64,000 nucleotides of DNA from Pomphorhynchus laevis (Eukaryota > Acanthocephala > Palaeacanthocephala > Echinorhynchida > Pomphorhynchidae). The DNA lies in the NCBI GenBank assembly GCA_012934845.2, contig WNNJ02003214.1, positions 124,001 to 188,000 of the forward strand, written 5' to 3'. Within the stretch, counting starts at the first letter, position 1; the number at the start of each line of letters is the position of its first letter. Positions 1-12,052 of this stretch are shown here, piece by piece. A program made the position numbers and the translations under genes. The notes beneath the pieces were generated by a model. That model ran no database searches, had not been told where the DNA came from, and worked only from the letters and a program-made list of their open reading frames with translations.

Positions 1-325
1 AAAATTTCTTTAAAATCTTCGTTTTTGATACGTTTATGATAGAAAGACGATGAGGAAAGACGAATGCCGTAATAATGATATTTTGAGTTACCCCTAAAAT
101 ATAACGTATAATTATCAATTTCAACTTACCTTAAATTCTAACAGTTTAACATTTTAGCAATCATGATGGTAGCCTTGGTAATTAGACAACATTTGGTAAA
201 GAAGATAAAGCAACCTTAGATATAAGATAGTGAGAGTAACAAAGCTATTATCCTTATTGCTCTATAGTAACATAATGTCAATATTCCATTTACAATTCCA
301 CCATTTGAAAGAAAAATATATATAT
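1..325. other. AT-rich DNA, nothing recognised
   Basis: No open frame, RNA gene or repeat end could be supported here. It is flanking DNA left of the foldback element. Confidence 0.5.
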
Positions 326-687
326 TGTGAATATTGCTTACACGAGCCGCTTTTCTTAATTGGTCGGTTTCATATTTTCCTCGTGTGGTTATTTTAATCC
401 TATCAGCATCACTGTACGCTACAATTAGCGTGGATGGACCTCATCAGCAGTGAGCCCACGCCTACATTTCGTGTTTCGGTCCTGTTACTGCTTCTGCTGA
501 ACTCCTTCTCGCCGAAATCAGTGTGTGGTAGATTCGAATTGTGAATAATACTTACCGATCACACCAACTACAGTACACATAAATCATTTAATTTGACATA
601 TAAGTCAAATATAAACCAGCATTTTGGCGACAAGGAGTTCAGCAGAAGCAGTAACAGGACCGAAACACTAAATGTAGGCGTGGATGA
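326..687. mobile_element. Foldback element, right-truncated copy
   Basis: This matches the complete foldback at 57007-57494 almost base for base over its left arm and loop. It starts with the same TGTGAATATTGCTTAC end. The arm holds a block at about 430-520 whose reverse complement reappears at 625-680 (shared words CAGCAGAAGC and GTAACAGGACCG), so the RNA or single strand would fold into a long hairpin. The outer part of the right arm is missing. No protein is encoded. Likely a non-autonomous repeat; family not identified. Confidence 0.75.
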
Positions 688-2039
688 CAATAGGATGATT
701 TAAACTAGTATAAACAAAATTTAAAGATTTCCCTTTATTAAAATAAAAGTTTTATTTTTATCAGCGACGCTCATTGTCCAAAAATTGAATGAAAAACAGC
801 TGGACAATCGAAATTATATTTTTAGCAAAATCAAAAAAATGTATTCAAATACACTTTTCGAATACATTTTTTTGATTAAAGAACTAGAAGTAAAAAACGC
901 TTTCGATTAAATAGATACTTCAACGCCTTCACTATACAGAGGATATAATACTTTTTATTTATATTGATGTTACCATCAACTACTAATCAAGCTTACCTTG
1001 TACCTAACCTTCGTGTTTTTATTCCCATGAAAACGCATCTTATTAATTTTCCAAAAGAAGCTTGATTTACTGGATTTTTTTCTCGTTGTGCACAGTAATC
1101 TAGATAAAATGTATAAATGGTACTACGCTGTAAGCTCGTTCCATGAGAAGGCTCAAAATTGTCCCTTAGCCAATCCGACTAAATAAAAGGGTGAAATCAA
1201 AAATATTTTGATCCACAAGCTCAACATTAAATAAATTTTTGTTTATTTTAAAAATCGATTGACTTTCAATGAAAACATCAATTCAACAAATTGCAATCCG
1301 TATTTATTCTTGTAGCGTAAGGAGTTTAATTTTACTTGACAGTTGCTTGATTAAAATACGACGAGTAGATTATATTAAACTCTCGAACGCTGCCGATCAA
1401 GCAACAATGGGAATTAATAATGAAGTTATTGATGCGCATTTTTTGTTTATAGTAAAAGCTGATTAATGCTACTCGTTTACTCTTTTTAAGTTGATATAAT
1501 GCGTTTTTACTCGTTGTTCCATTTCCTTAATTAATTTTAGAATTTATGTAGGCTACAAACTTCAACTTCTTCGTAGTTTAGTATAAACCTTCTTTTCTAC
1601 CACAACTCGTAACTTGCCCATTTGATTTGGTAAGTTATGTTGCATTTGCATACAATGATTTATATTGTATAAATTCTACATTAAAATAAAAATTAAATGC
1701 CATATTGTGAATCTTGATAAATCGGTATTAGAGAGAGTGGCAATTATTTCGTTAAACAGATTGAAGTTATCAAACAATATACTCGTTTTCCTATCTCTCC
1801 ATATGATGCCTTTCCTATTTTCAGAAATTATTTATTTATAATTATTAATCTTTATTTTTGATTTATTTTTAATCAATAAATAATATCAAATACATAAACT
1901 AAAATAGCTGATCTGATTTGAATTCTATCAAACCTATAAAACTAAAACACATTTGAAAGACTGTCGGATGACAGTAGTATGGAATTCGGTTTCTTTGTGT
2001 CGTCTATTTCTAAAAGCCTCTCTATTAAGGAGCCAGTGA
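688..2039. other. AT-rich intergenic DNA, nothing recognised
   Basis: A 65-codon open frame at 1269-1466 has the composition of chance AT-rich sequence and no recognisable motif. I see no repeat or RNA gene. Confidence 0.45.
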
Positions 2040-2430
2040 CTTCCCTATCTTAACTGCGCTGAAACCCCATAACATAACAGTTCCTCCTGATGACCTCTAA
2101 TTCTTATTCTTATACATCGTCTGCTATTTATTAATCAATTCCTAAAAATTGACTTTTATTTTAAATATATATTTGATAAAATACTAATCGATTTGATAGA
2201 TTTGATTGTTGTAGAGTTACCGAAACTTTTATCGAAGGAAATACGTTGCATGTATTTGGCTCGGCTGAAATGCTGGGTCGAGGAATATGAGCCGAAACCT
2301 GATAACATAGCAGCTCAGCTGATGACCTCTAATCCTTATTCTTATACATCGTCTATTATTTATTAGCCAACTAATAAACATTAACTTTTATTTTAAATAT
2401 CTATTTGATAAAATACTAATCGATTTGATA
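2040..2430 (+). repeat. Two Naiad-type end blocks (pLTR remnants)
   Basis: Two partial copies (about 2040-2170 and 2235-2400) of a block that ends with the signature words CTGATGACCTCTAAT, CATCGTCT and TATTTATTAG. The same block lies directly 3' of the Penelope-like reverse transcriptase at 15140-16611, so these are most likely solo pseudo-LTR remnants. In the second copy GGCTC (2258-2262) can pair with GAGCC (2289-2293), immediately before CGAAAC, as in the other copies. Confidence 0.65.
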
Positions 2431-2456
2431 GATTTGATTTTTGTAGAGTTACCGAA

Positions 2457-3112
2457 ACTTTTATCGGGTAAAAAACATTGTATTTGGCTCGGCTGTTATG
2501 CTGGGTCGAGGAATATTAGTCGAAACCTGATAACACCAGTTCAGCTAATGACCTCTAATCCTTATTCTTATACATCGTCTGCTATTTATTAGTCAATTCA
2601 TATCCATGTTCGATATTATCTTGCCCTTCAAGCCTCACCATCACCGTCGCTTGCACCGTGCCCAATGGTTTGACATCTAATGCATACTCTCAAAGCGTCG
2701 ACTCCGTCATGCTTTTTGAGTCTATCAACACTCTCTAAAACTTGATATCCGATCACTCACTCCGTTTATCCGTGATTCCTATCTTGCTCTTCGCCGGTTT
2801 CATCTCCATCTACTACTTATCAAATGCAACTCATTTTTGGAGCATAATAAATAATATACTTTGTACTAGAATGAAATACTATATAATTTATTTGATAGTA
2901 TAATATATACTATCAAATTTCATCAGAGAAAATACATCATTAGTATGTATTTGGCCCCGCTACTATGTTGGTTAGAGGAGTTAGGAGCCTAAACCTGATA
3001 GCATAGCGGTTTCTCCTGATTACCTCTAATCCTTATTCTGATGCATCGTCTGTTATTTATTAGTCAATTCATAAAAATTGACTTTTATTTTAAATTTCAA
3101 TTTTTTATTTTA
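2457..3112 (+). mobile_element. Composite end block / GC-richer insert / end block unit
   Basis: The order is end block (2457-2600), a GC-richer stretch (2604-2845), then a second end block (2900-3112). The same three-part arrangement recurs at 12053-12675. The insert ends in CATAATAAATAATATAC, closely resembling the DNA that carries the stop codon of the Naiad-type reverse transcriptase at 15140. The insert may therefore be the coding tail of a related element. It is interrupted by stops in this copy. Probably a non-autonomous derivative. Confidence 0.55.
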
Positions 3113-3789
3113 AACTTGATTTAAATTATATAAAATAATTACAGTTTAATATTTAATAATTACAATTTTTTTTAAATACTTACATTTGAGAAATAATACA
3201 TGCAAAAAGCAATGCTGTAAGTATCAATTAACTGATTACAATAATACATTCAAGCCAAGATCTACAGTATTAATAAACAAGAGAATACTTAATCGCGGCT
3301 CGGACTAGCGGACACAACATAAACGGCTAAAAACAACATAAACATCAACGGCTCGGACACATAAATATTTAGACCGATCGTTTCAATCTAAATATTCTAT
3401 AATTTTATATAATTTTACAGACTTTTGTAGACTCAGTTATCGGATTTGTTCTTCAGTCAAAGAATGTTCGTATGAGTTTGTACGACTTGTTTCATGTAGA
3501 AGTTACGTAAAAGTTACGTACATGTAGCTACATTTTACGAGTTTATAAATTTATATGGAAACAACCAAGATATTAAGCTATTGAATTAAATAATAATTAT
3601 TTTGTCTTGAATCCGAAAATACAAATGTGGATCATTTAACATTAATTATATTAAACGTTTTAAATTTGAATTAATTTCTTTGAATTAATTTTAATTTTTA
3701 ATTACCCATTTTGTACGAATACACGATAAAATGAAAAACATAGATTTTTAAAGATCTTTCAAGAATAGAATTTTAATCCTTCAATGCTC
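3113..3789. other. AT-rich DNA, nothing recognised
   Basis: No feature could be supported. The stretch separates the end-block cluster from a short GC-richer patch. Confidence 0.4.
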
Positions 3790-3805
3790 GATATCTTCTT
3801 TAAGT

Positions 3806-4170
3806 TCACCATTGTACGGTTTCAACCATATCCAAGCTCCTTAGCAATACTCTTCGTACAAATTCCTTTAAGCAAGCATTTCGAAAGTCATACATCTCTT
3901 GTGACATCCCCTTACAACTAGCCCTTCTTGCCTGACGTCGTTGGGCCCTTTGCCGTCGCAGCCCCATACGCTTTCTCATGACACTAAAGCGCTTTCTTAG
4001 ACACCTTCCTTGCAGCATGTTTCCTGTTTTTCAAGTTTTTACTCTCTTACTACACTTTTGAATATTACTGAAAATAGCGCTTTTATAGAAGTGCATTGTC
4101 CATCATGTTGGTTAAGCTCCTGGACTAATTCTTGGACAACGTTCTGGCTTTTGGACACGGACAGTAGATG
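3806..4170 (-). other. Coding-like GC-richer patch, unidentified
   Basis: On the minus strand two open stretches sit in this locally GC-richer block. One is a 70-residue, very arginine-rich frame (3806-4018); the other is an open frame just upstream (about 4045-4170) without a start codon. A different frame reads KSIAKELGYG near 3840, which resembles the helix-turn-helix of Tc1-type transposases. A decayed DNA transposon is therefore as likely as a host exon. I do not recognise the gene and cannot choose the frame. Confidence 0.25.
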
Positions 4171-4189
4171 AATAATTTCACAATAAATA

Positions 4190-4830
4190 TTGTGCAATGA
4201 TACATTCGATAATTTTACATGATGTAATCTACAGATCAGTTAACCAGATTTAATTTGATCAAATTTAATCGATCAGTAGATTTTTTAATTAAAGTTTTTT
4301 TTAATGGCGTTATCTTTAGATAAATAAAATATTAATCTTATTGTAAGAATCAGATTTAATTTGATCAAATTTAATCAATCAAATTAAATCGATAGGTACA
4401 TTTCAGCTGTTTTATAGCGTGATCTTTAGATAAATAAAATATTAATCTGATATTAAATCTGATTGTAAGAATCAGATTTAATTTGATCAAATTTAATCGA
4501 TCAGTAGATTTTTAATTAAAAGTTTTTTAATAGCGTGATCGTTAGATAAATAAAATATTAATCTGATTGTAAGAATCAGATTTAATTTGATCAAATGTAA
4601 TCAAATTATCACATTTTAGCTGTTTTATAGCGTTATATTTAGATAAATAAAATATTAATCTCATATTTAATCCGATTGTAAGAATCATATTTAATTTGAT
4701 CAAATTTAATCGATCAGTAGATTTTTTAATAAAAAGTTTTTAAATAGCGATTTTTTAATTAAAAGTTTTTATTAGTCAAATTTAATCAATCAAATTTAAT
4801 CGATCGGTACATTTCAGCTGTTTTAGCTGA
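4190..4830. repeat. Degenerate tandem repeat, about 110-bp spacing
   Basis: The word GATAAATAAAATATTAATCT recurs at about 4318, 4430, 4546 and 4642, each time near the palindrome AATTTGATCAAATT and CGATCAGTAGATTTTT. Copies differ by many indels. No coding content. Confidence 0.65.
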
Positions 4831-4924
4831 ATGTGTATTGAACGTATGTTGACATATCATTTAGTTTTAAGAAGGATAATTCGCTAAATTCGCGAAACAT
4901 TACGCAGAAAATAATTGAACTTAC

Positions 4925-5188
4925 AACTGCGTCATCGTCGATGAAATTGTAATCAATAACAGGCACACCGAAATTTTCAGAATCCCTAAATTCACTTTTT
5001 GTCTTTTGCCGGCTTTTAAATTTAAACGTACCGATTATCACTATCCGTCTCGCTGAATTTATCTTGTGAATCATTACTGTCATTGTTATCTGTTTTAAGG
5101 ACAAAACTTGATAAAAATCTCAGCGCAGTAACTAACCTTTGTCGAGCTCAGAGTTACTGTCTGAATCATACTCGTCATCATTGTCCAT
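4925..5188 (-). CDS. Possible 5' end of an unidentified acidic protein gene (three short exons)
   Basis: From an ATG at 5188 the minus strand gives three exons: 5137-5188, 5032-5089 and 4925-4985. They are joined by introns of 47 and 46 bases with good donors (GTTAGT, GTACGT) and AG acceptors, keeping one frame. A consensus donor GTAAGT follows the third exon. The 57 predicted residues start MDNDDEYDSDSNSELDK and are rich in Asp, Ser and Asn, then carry FGVPVIDYNFIDDDAV. No domain is recognised. The intron sizes match the 45-base intron of the START gene in this window, which supports it. No convincing downstream exon is seen; the repeat array at 4190-4830 may have displaced it. Confidence 0.42.
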
Positions 5189-5262
5189 TTTTTAAATTTA
5201 AGTTGAAGAAAATGAATACACACTTGCTTTCTTATGTTAGCATTTACGTTAAATGATTATTA

Positions 5263-5350
5263 GATTATAATAATAAGATTATTAGTTATAAGATTATTAG
5301 TTATAAGATTATTAGTTATAAGATTATTAGTTATAAGATTATTAGTTCTT
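5263..5350. repeat. 15-bp tandem repeat
   Basis: The unit TTATAAGATTATTAG repeats about five times head to tail with few changes. There are no spacers, so this is a minisatellite, not a CRISPR array. Confidence 0.85.
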
Positions 5351-5459
5351 ATAATCTTATCAGTATTTTTAACAATCTTATCAGTATATCTAATATTTTT
5401 TGTGCTTGAATAAACCTATCTAATCTTTACTGATTTTTATCTTTGATGAATGACTTCTG

Positions 5460-6690
5460 TTTCTTCTTTGTTTCCTTATTTTTGTTTCTTTAAATTGCTT
5501 CTTAAATTTGCTAATTTTAATAGTCAAATTTGAAAATAACAAAATTAAAGTGCGACTTAGTCAAATACAATTGTTAAATAAATTATTTATTAATAATCAT
5601 TTCAATATTTATTAATGATTGTTTCCTTATTTTTGTTTATTTAATTTACTTCTTTAATTTGCTAATTTTAATAGTCAAATTTGAAGACAACAAAATTTAA
5701 TTGCAAGTTAATAAAAAACAATTAAAAATAAATTATTTATTTATTAATAATCATTTAGATATTTCTTAATGATTGTTTCGTTATTTTCGTTTCTTTAATT
5801 TTCTTCTTTAATTTGCTAATTTTAATATATAAAACAGAAGACAACAAAATTAAAGTGCGACTTAGTCAAATACAATTGTTAAATAAATTATTTATTAATA
5901 ATCATTTCAATATTTATTAATGATTGTTTCCTTATTTTTGTTTATTTAATTTACTTCTTTAATTTGCTAATTTTAATATATAAAACAGAAGACAACAAAA
6001 TTAAAGTGCGACTTAATCAAATACAATTGTTAAATAAATTATTTATTAATAATCATTTCAATATTTCTTTAGTATTTGTTTCAATTTCAGTTTCTTTAAT
6101 TTGCTTATTTAATTTGCTAATTTTTATAGTCAAATTTGAAGGCAACAACATATTAGTGCGAGTTAATTAAATATGATTGTAAAATAAATTATTTTAATAT
6201 TTCTAAATGATCATTTAAATATTTCTTTTATCTTTTTTTACTTATTTTCGTTTCTTTAATTTTCTTCTTTAATTTGCTTATTTAAATAACAAAAAAACAA
6301 ATATAAAATAATTTTTTTTCCATTTATTAATGATAAATTTAATATGTCTTTAATATATTTTCCTTTTTTCGCTTCGTTTATTTGCTTCTTTAGTTTGCGT
6401 ATTTCAATTGTCAAATTAGATTACCACAATATTTATTTGCGAGTTAATTATATATTATTAAATAAATTATTTTTATATTTACTAATAATCATTTCATTGT
6501 TTCTTTAATCTTTGTTGTTAATTTTCGTTTCTTTAATTTGCTTCTTTATTTGTAAATTTTAATGGTCGAATTAGAAGACAATAAAATATATATGCGAGGT
6601 AATTAAATTTTATTATAAAATAAGTTATTTTAATATTTATTAATTATCATTTCAATATTTTTAGCTATTTTCAATAGCAATATTTTTAGC
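5460..6690. repeat. Degenerate tandem array, roughly 150-200-bp units
   Basis: About six to seven head-to-tail units share TTTGCTAATTTTAATA, GACAACAAAATT, AAAGTGCGA and TTATTTATTAATAATCAT. The middle units (5600-6150) are the most alike; the outer ones are diverged. A 68-codon frame at 5964-6170 is a by-product of the repeat. Confidence 0.75.
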
Positions 6691-6905
6691 TATTTTCAAA
6701 CGCTAAAAATAAGATTACAAAATTTAAGTGCGAGGTTTTTAAATACAGTACAATGGATAAACATTTACTTTTACATTGAACAAATTTATGGTAAAAAATG
6801 CAGCGAATACGAACGAAATTAAATTATCATCTTTTAGTTGACAAAGCTTATTTTGTTTAAAGATAAAATAGAAACACCCTACGTGTCTAGTGATATATAT
6901 ATTAC

Positions 6906-7011
6906 CATCAAAGGGACGCTTCAATTTTCCAGTAAATAACAAAATATCTGCCACGTAATTCTGATACTTTTTATCACGTACTTTAAATGCGTTATCTAGC
7001 AATTTATTCAT
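6906..7011 (-). CDS. Possible exon of an unidentified gene
   Basis: The minus strand has an acceptor (GATCAG) directly before an ATG at 7011 and a donor GTAATA after 6906. The 35-codon exon includes VRDKKYQNYVADILLF. The frame stays open past the donor, so splicing is not required to explain it. Family unknown; the plus-strand candidate at 7184-7425 is its only neighbour. Confidence 0.27.
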
Positions 7012-7183
7012 CTGATCATCACGTATATAATTTGAACAAGATACTATTTATTTGCAATTTCAAGACTAAATGACAATATAACTTTTAAACATTTTAATTT
7101 TTAAGTCTTACAATATATTTGGACCGGCAATTGGTATGAAATAATTTCTTTATTTGCACGAAACATGTAAGCAATTAAATAGC

Positions 7184-7425
7184 ATGAAGACGCATTGGGG
7201 AGCTCGTCGATGGTAAGTAATATATATCAATCAGCTTGTCATTTTAGTTACTTATACCGAATTTTAGTGTTTGTTGATAAAGTTTCATCTAACCCAGAAT
7301 TTTATTAGGTACAAGTCATATCATGTCCAGACATCGACGATTTTAATGTTCTGTGGCCGTTAGTACATACGGCATTCAATGATAAACTTCTGATTGGCCG
7401 TCGCCAAGCACCATTATTAGCCTAA
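7184..7425 (+). CDS. Possible short gene or exon pair, unidentified
   Basis: An ATG at 7184 opens MKTHWGARR followed by a strong donor (GTAAGT at 7213). After a TTATTAG acceptor, 7309-7425 is open to a TAA and reads VQVISCPDIDDFNVLW then PLVHTAFNDKLLIGRR, which looks like real protein. The simple join of these two exons is out of phase, so an exon is missing, the acceptor is different, or only one exon is real. Family not recognised. Confidence 0.28.
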
Positions 7426-7429
7426 AGAA

Positions 7430-8784
7430 CATTATATTGTCTTCTCCTTTCAACAACTATTTGCCATGTAAAACCATTGGAAATATATATGTGGCAACTA
7501 CAAAATCTAATGTAACAATGATATATATATCGTATTTGCTAGACTGTTGTAAAAATATCAGAATTCGCATAATATCACATAGAGCTTGGAATCGAATTTT
7601 ATCGGTCTTCACGGCGTGTGGTTTCATTACAATATCACGCCGGTGTTGAATTATTATCTACCAATGTATCTGTATATAATAAAGAAAGGAAAATGATCGG
7701 GAATTGTTGACAAATTGCTTGTAAGTGAATGATGAGTTAAAATAAAGTACGAAAAATAAGGAAATCAGGCAAACAACTGGCTGATTTCTTAAGTATAACG
7801 GAGATTAGATCAATTTATTATTATAAGAAAGAATTTTTCAGACAACAATCTCGCAATAGATTTATAAGTTAAAAAGTAAGAGGATTTATTTACAAAACCA
7901 GGTAAAATAGCCGATTACTTGTTCGGGAGAGAACTTACAGTAACAAGAGCAGATTATGCTATGACATTTTCAATCATTCGGTTAATAATACGATTCAACC
8001 TATTCAACGAATTGTCCAGCAGCCGTCATTTTTAAATAAAACCGTTTCGCTGATAAACTCGATTACACTGATATAGATTGTGAGCTAGTTGCTTGAACTG
8101 TAAGTATTATGTTTTAAATTATTCCATTTACTATTTGCAAAGGTGCACCATATTATTAAAAATATTCGTCTAGCATTTCATACATTGAATGTTGTTTTAC
8201 ATTACCTGTAGTTTTATTACACTAAAATATATTTATCGAAATATTTCAAAAGAAAATAGCTAAAAGAAAATAGTTAAAATTATTATTGTATTAATATACC
8301 ATTAAACATTAATATTACATTTTTATACTATATATTAATATATCTGATTAGTATTATGACGTTTATGCTATATTTTGAATACAAATAAATTATAATGTTA
8401 ACAAGGTCTAAGTTATCATAAGATACATATATCATTATTAATAAATCATATTATATTTTTACATAATTAATAAATCATTCAACGATATCATTCAACTTTC
8501 GGCACAAAGTAAAGTACGCACAGCTGCTGGGAAAAGATTTTGACTGTAAATTTTAACATTCGATTGAGTTAATAAAAAATAAGTTCGTGTCGCTTAACAC
8601 TGGGCACTGGAAGATGTGTAACAAGCATTTTGCGGTTTTATTGTAGAATTTACAGATACTAGCATTTGTTCGAATATGAAATTGACATTTATTTAAGCAA
8701 ATACGGTCATGGTAATCGTAAATTTAAGCTCTGACTTCCAAAGCCTCACTTTTTGAATTTGCTAGAGTTCAAGTTGCGTTGTAT
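7430..8784. other. AT-rich DNA, nothing recognised
   Basis: A 70-codon frame (7437-7649) has no motif and no good start. The rest holds no supported feature. Confidence 0.4.
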
Positions 8785-9335
8785 CATTGCAAAAGAGTTT
8801 AGAATATTAGATTCTAATTAGTTCATTTTACTAATTAGTATCATTCATTTTACACCAGCTTGAGAATGTATTTAAATTTGCAACTAATTTGTATCACGGT
8901 AATCATGAATCATTGCGGAAGAGTTTAGAATATTAGATTCTAATTAGTTCATTTTACTAATTAGTATCATTCATTTTACACCAGCTTGAGAATGTATTTA
9001 AATTTGCAACTAATTTGTATCACGGTAATCATGAATCATTGCGGAAGAGTTTAGAATATTAGATTCTAATTAGTTCATTTTACTAATTAGTATCATTCAT
9101 TTTACACCAGCTTGAGAATGTATTTAAATTTGTAACCAATTTGTATCACGGTAATCATGAATCATTGCGGAAGAGTTTAGAATATTAAATTCTAATTAGT
9201 TCATTTTACTAATTAGTATCATTCATTTTACACCAGCTTGAGAATGTATTTAAATTTGTAACCAATTTGTATCACGGTAATCATGAATCATTGCGGAAGA
9301 GTTTAGAATATTAGATTCTAATTAGTTCATTTTTC
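8785..9335. repeat. 126-bp tandem satellite, about 4.4 copies
   Basis: CATGAATCATTGCGG recurs at 8904, 9030, 9156 and 9282, exactly 126 bp apart, and a diverged first unit starts near 8785. Copies are nearly identical, so the expansion is recent. No coding content. Confidence 0.9.
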
Positions 9336-9550
9336 TGTCCCATATTTCACAAAGCTGAAGATAGTTATTAATTGCCAACAGGTTAAAATTTTGTTTACAT
9401 CAACTTGAGAATGTATTTCAATTTATAAGAGAAGCAGCATATCTTGACTTTATTTTGTTCAACATAGATACGGCACAATTTAGATAGTGCATTGAATTCT
9501 ATCAAAATTCTTGAAGTCTTTGATCTTAATATTATTCCAATAGGTTTGTA

Positions 9551-10780
9551 TTCCGTAGGTTGCGATAGCGGCTAACATGATATTAAATAGATGCGTTGCA
9601 CCATCTTATTGACAATCTTGACAGTTGACGATATGCATGCATAGATTATATTACTTTGGATCTTACTTCCGTAATGTGTTTAGAAAAAGACAATTTCGGT
9701 GTAAGGATTATTCCTAAATATTTAAATTCGTTAACAAATTCTACTGAAACATTATTGAATGCCAGAATATCTTTTTTGTATAGTGGTCCATCTTTTCCAT
9801 CTTATACCTGCGGGATAGTCACACTCAATTTGTAAAATCCTATACAAAGGCACAGATCAAACAACAGATCTTAACTCCTATAGGATAATTTAAGAATCAT
9901 GTCTTTAAGTGGTTTACGTTGCTGATTGCAAAACGAATAACAGAGTATGTAGAACAACGAACCTTACCGAATAAAAATTTGGTTTTAGAAAAGTTATTTC
10001 ATCTACTACATGTATTCCGTAGGTGGCGATTTGGGCTAACATGATATTAAATAGATGCGTTGCACCATCTTATTGACAATCTTGACAGTTGACGATATGC
10101 ATGCATAGATTCTATTAATAGATACTACTTTGGATCTTACTTCCGTAATGTGTTTAGAAAAAGACAATTTCGGTGTAAGGATTATTCCTAAATATTTAAA
10201 TTCGTTAACAAATTCTACTGAAACATTATTGAATGCCAGAATATCTTTTTTGTATAGTGGTCCATCTTTTCCATCTTATACCTGCGGGATAGTCACACTC
10301 AATTTGTGAAGTCCTATACAAAGGCACAGATCAAACAACAGATCTCAACTCCTATAGGATAATTTAAGAATCATGTCTTTAAGTGGTTTACGTTGCTGAT
10401 TGCAAAACGAATAACAGAGTATGTAGAACAACGAACCTTACCGAATGAAAAATATGGTTTTAGAAAAGTTATTTCATCTACTACATGTATTCCGTAGGTG
10501 GCGATTTGGGCTAACATGATATTAAAAAGATGCGTTGCACCATCTTATTGACAATCTTGACAGTTGACGATATGCATGCATAGATTCTATTAATTTGCAT
10601 CTTATGATCGTAATGTGTTTAGAAAAAGACAATTTTGGTGTAAGGATTATTCCAAAGTAGTTAAATTAGTTTACAAATTCTACTGAAACATTATTGGATG
10701 CCAGAATACCTTTTTTGTATAGTAGTCCATCTTTTTTAAATTTAATAGCCTTTGTCTTCAATATTCTTACAGTATCTAAC
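9551..10780 (-). repeat. Tandemly triplicated LINE fragment (464/475-bp period)
   Basis: TTCCGTAGGT occurs at 9551, 10015 and 10490, with almost identical DNA following each. On the minus strand the unit encodes a reverse transcriptase thumb segment (FVNEFKYLGIILTPKLSFSK, followed by HI), typical of non-LTR elements. Each of the first two units also ends with a piece matching 11180-11340 in the opposite orientation, so the array arose by rearrangement of one LINE copy followed by duplication. It is broken and non-functional. Confidence 0.75.
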
Positions 10781-11230
10781 CACATTGTATAAAGCACTTT
10801 GAAGTTGTTGTATATGTGGAAAATATCGCTAAGTCATTTACATACGTAATTATAGAAACATCATCATTGTCAGTGAATTTGCTTAGTAGGTCAAATATGA
10901 ATGAGTTGAATAGCAGAAGGCTTAGACCGTCTCCTTGTAAAACGGCTTTTGTTTTTATTCTGACCAAAAGTGAAATCAATTCGTTACTCTTATGTAATTA
11001 TTATATAATATATTTGACAATACTTTTATGATTTTTCCTTTTATACTGTGGTAATGCACGATCTTATATAATAAGAGCTGTCTATTTGCAGTATCGAACG
11101 CCCTGCTAATATCGAGGAAAACAGCATACGATGGTTTTGCGTTAGCTTCGAATGACGTTCTTATTTGACGAATTAAATATGGATACCGTTGTAGTAGATG
11201 AAATACCTTTTCTAAAACCGTATTGTTCAT
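10776..11230 (-). pseudogene. LINE reverse transcriptase fragment
   Basis: Two minus-strand frames carry reverse transcriptase motifs in order. Motif A reads VFLDISRAFD (about 11120), motif B reads LQGDGLSLLLFN (about 10930), and motif C reads YVNDLAIF where YADD is expected, so the first catalytic Asp of that pair is Asn. The frames change at about 10976. The thumb segment follows in the array to the left. A non-LTR clade cannot be assigned from this fragment. Endonuclease and 5' parts are absent. Confidence 0.8.
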
Positions 11231-11379
11231 TCGGTAGGGTTCGTTTTTCTACATGTGATTCGTTTTGCAATCAGCAACGTAAACAACTTAAAGACATTAT
11301 TATGAAATCAAATTATCCTATAGGAGTTGGTATCTGTTTTATATTTCAATCAAAATATACAAATAAAAAAGAAACTTGA

Positions 11380-12052
11380 TTTTATGTCCAATTTGTGATG
11401 TCGAAAGGACATGCTGCTTTATGATTCGCGAGATAAAGCATAAATTCTAATTCTTCAAACGTAAATTCTTTATTTAATACTTGGCAATAAGTATCTTGTT
11501 CGTGTGATCTACGTATGATGTATTTCATGAATGTCATGCAAGTCATTCAAGATGACTAAGAATCAGTGATCACTACGATCACTGATAAAAATGTCATCAC
11601 TCAAATTTTAGAATATCAAATACTTAAATACTTGTAAATAATAAATACAAAAGCAATTATATATTTTTAAAATTGTGATTAACATCTACAAGTTGAATAT
11701 TAGAACATTAAATTGTAAACTATTTTATAATATCATTTATAATATCTTAATTATCGTGTACTTTTTAATATTTGTTTCTTAATTTTCCTTATATATAATT
11801 TCTGAAACTGAAATTAGTTGGACAAAGATATACTGGCTTTGGAAATTGGTAGCAGTTTAATAATATATTTATTATATTTTATATAACAAATATAAAATAT
11901 TTTTATTATGGATACTTTAAAATTGATATTTATTTTTACATTTCGGAACCAGCAGCCAGCAAAATAAAAATGAATTTATGTTTTGTTGATCGCGATTAAT
12001 CCATTAAAAAGTAATCAAAATCTGTTATTTTTAATACACTAATCGGTTTGCT
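11380..12052. other. AT-rich DNA, nothing recognised
   Basis: Contains a short palindrome (AATCAGTGATCACTACGATC near 11561) but no gene or repeat boundary that I can support. Confidence 0.4.

Noticed and set aside
5263-5350. CRISPR-like array
   Set aside because: Units are contiguous without spacers, and the genome is clearly eukaryotic.
10816-11379. Plus-strand frames over the LINE
   Set aside because: They are antisense to clear reverse transcriptase motifs.
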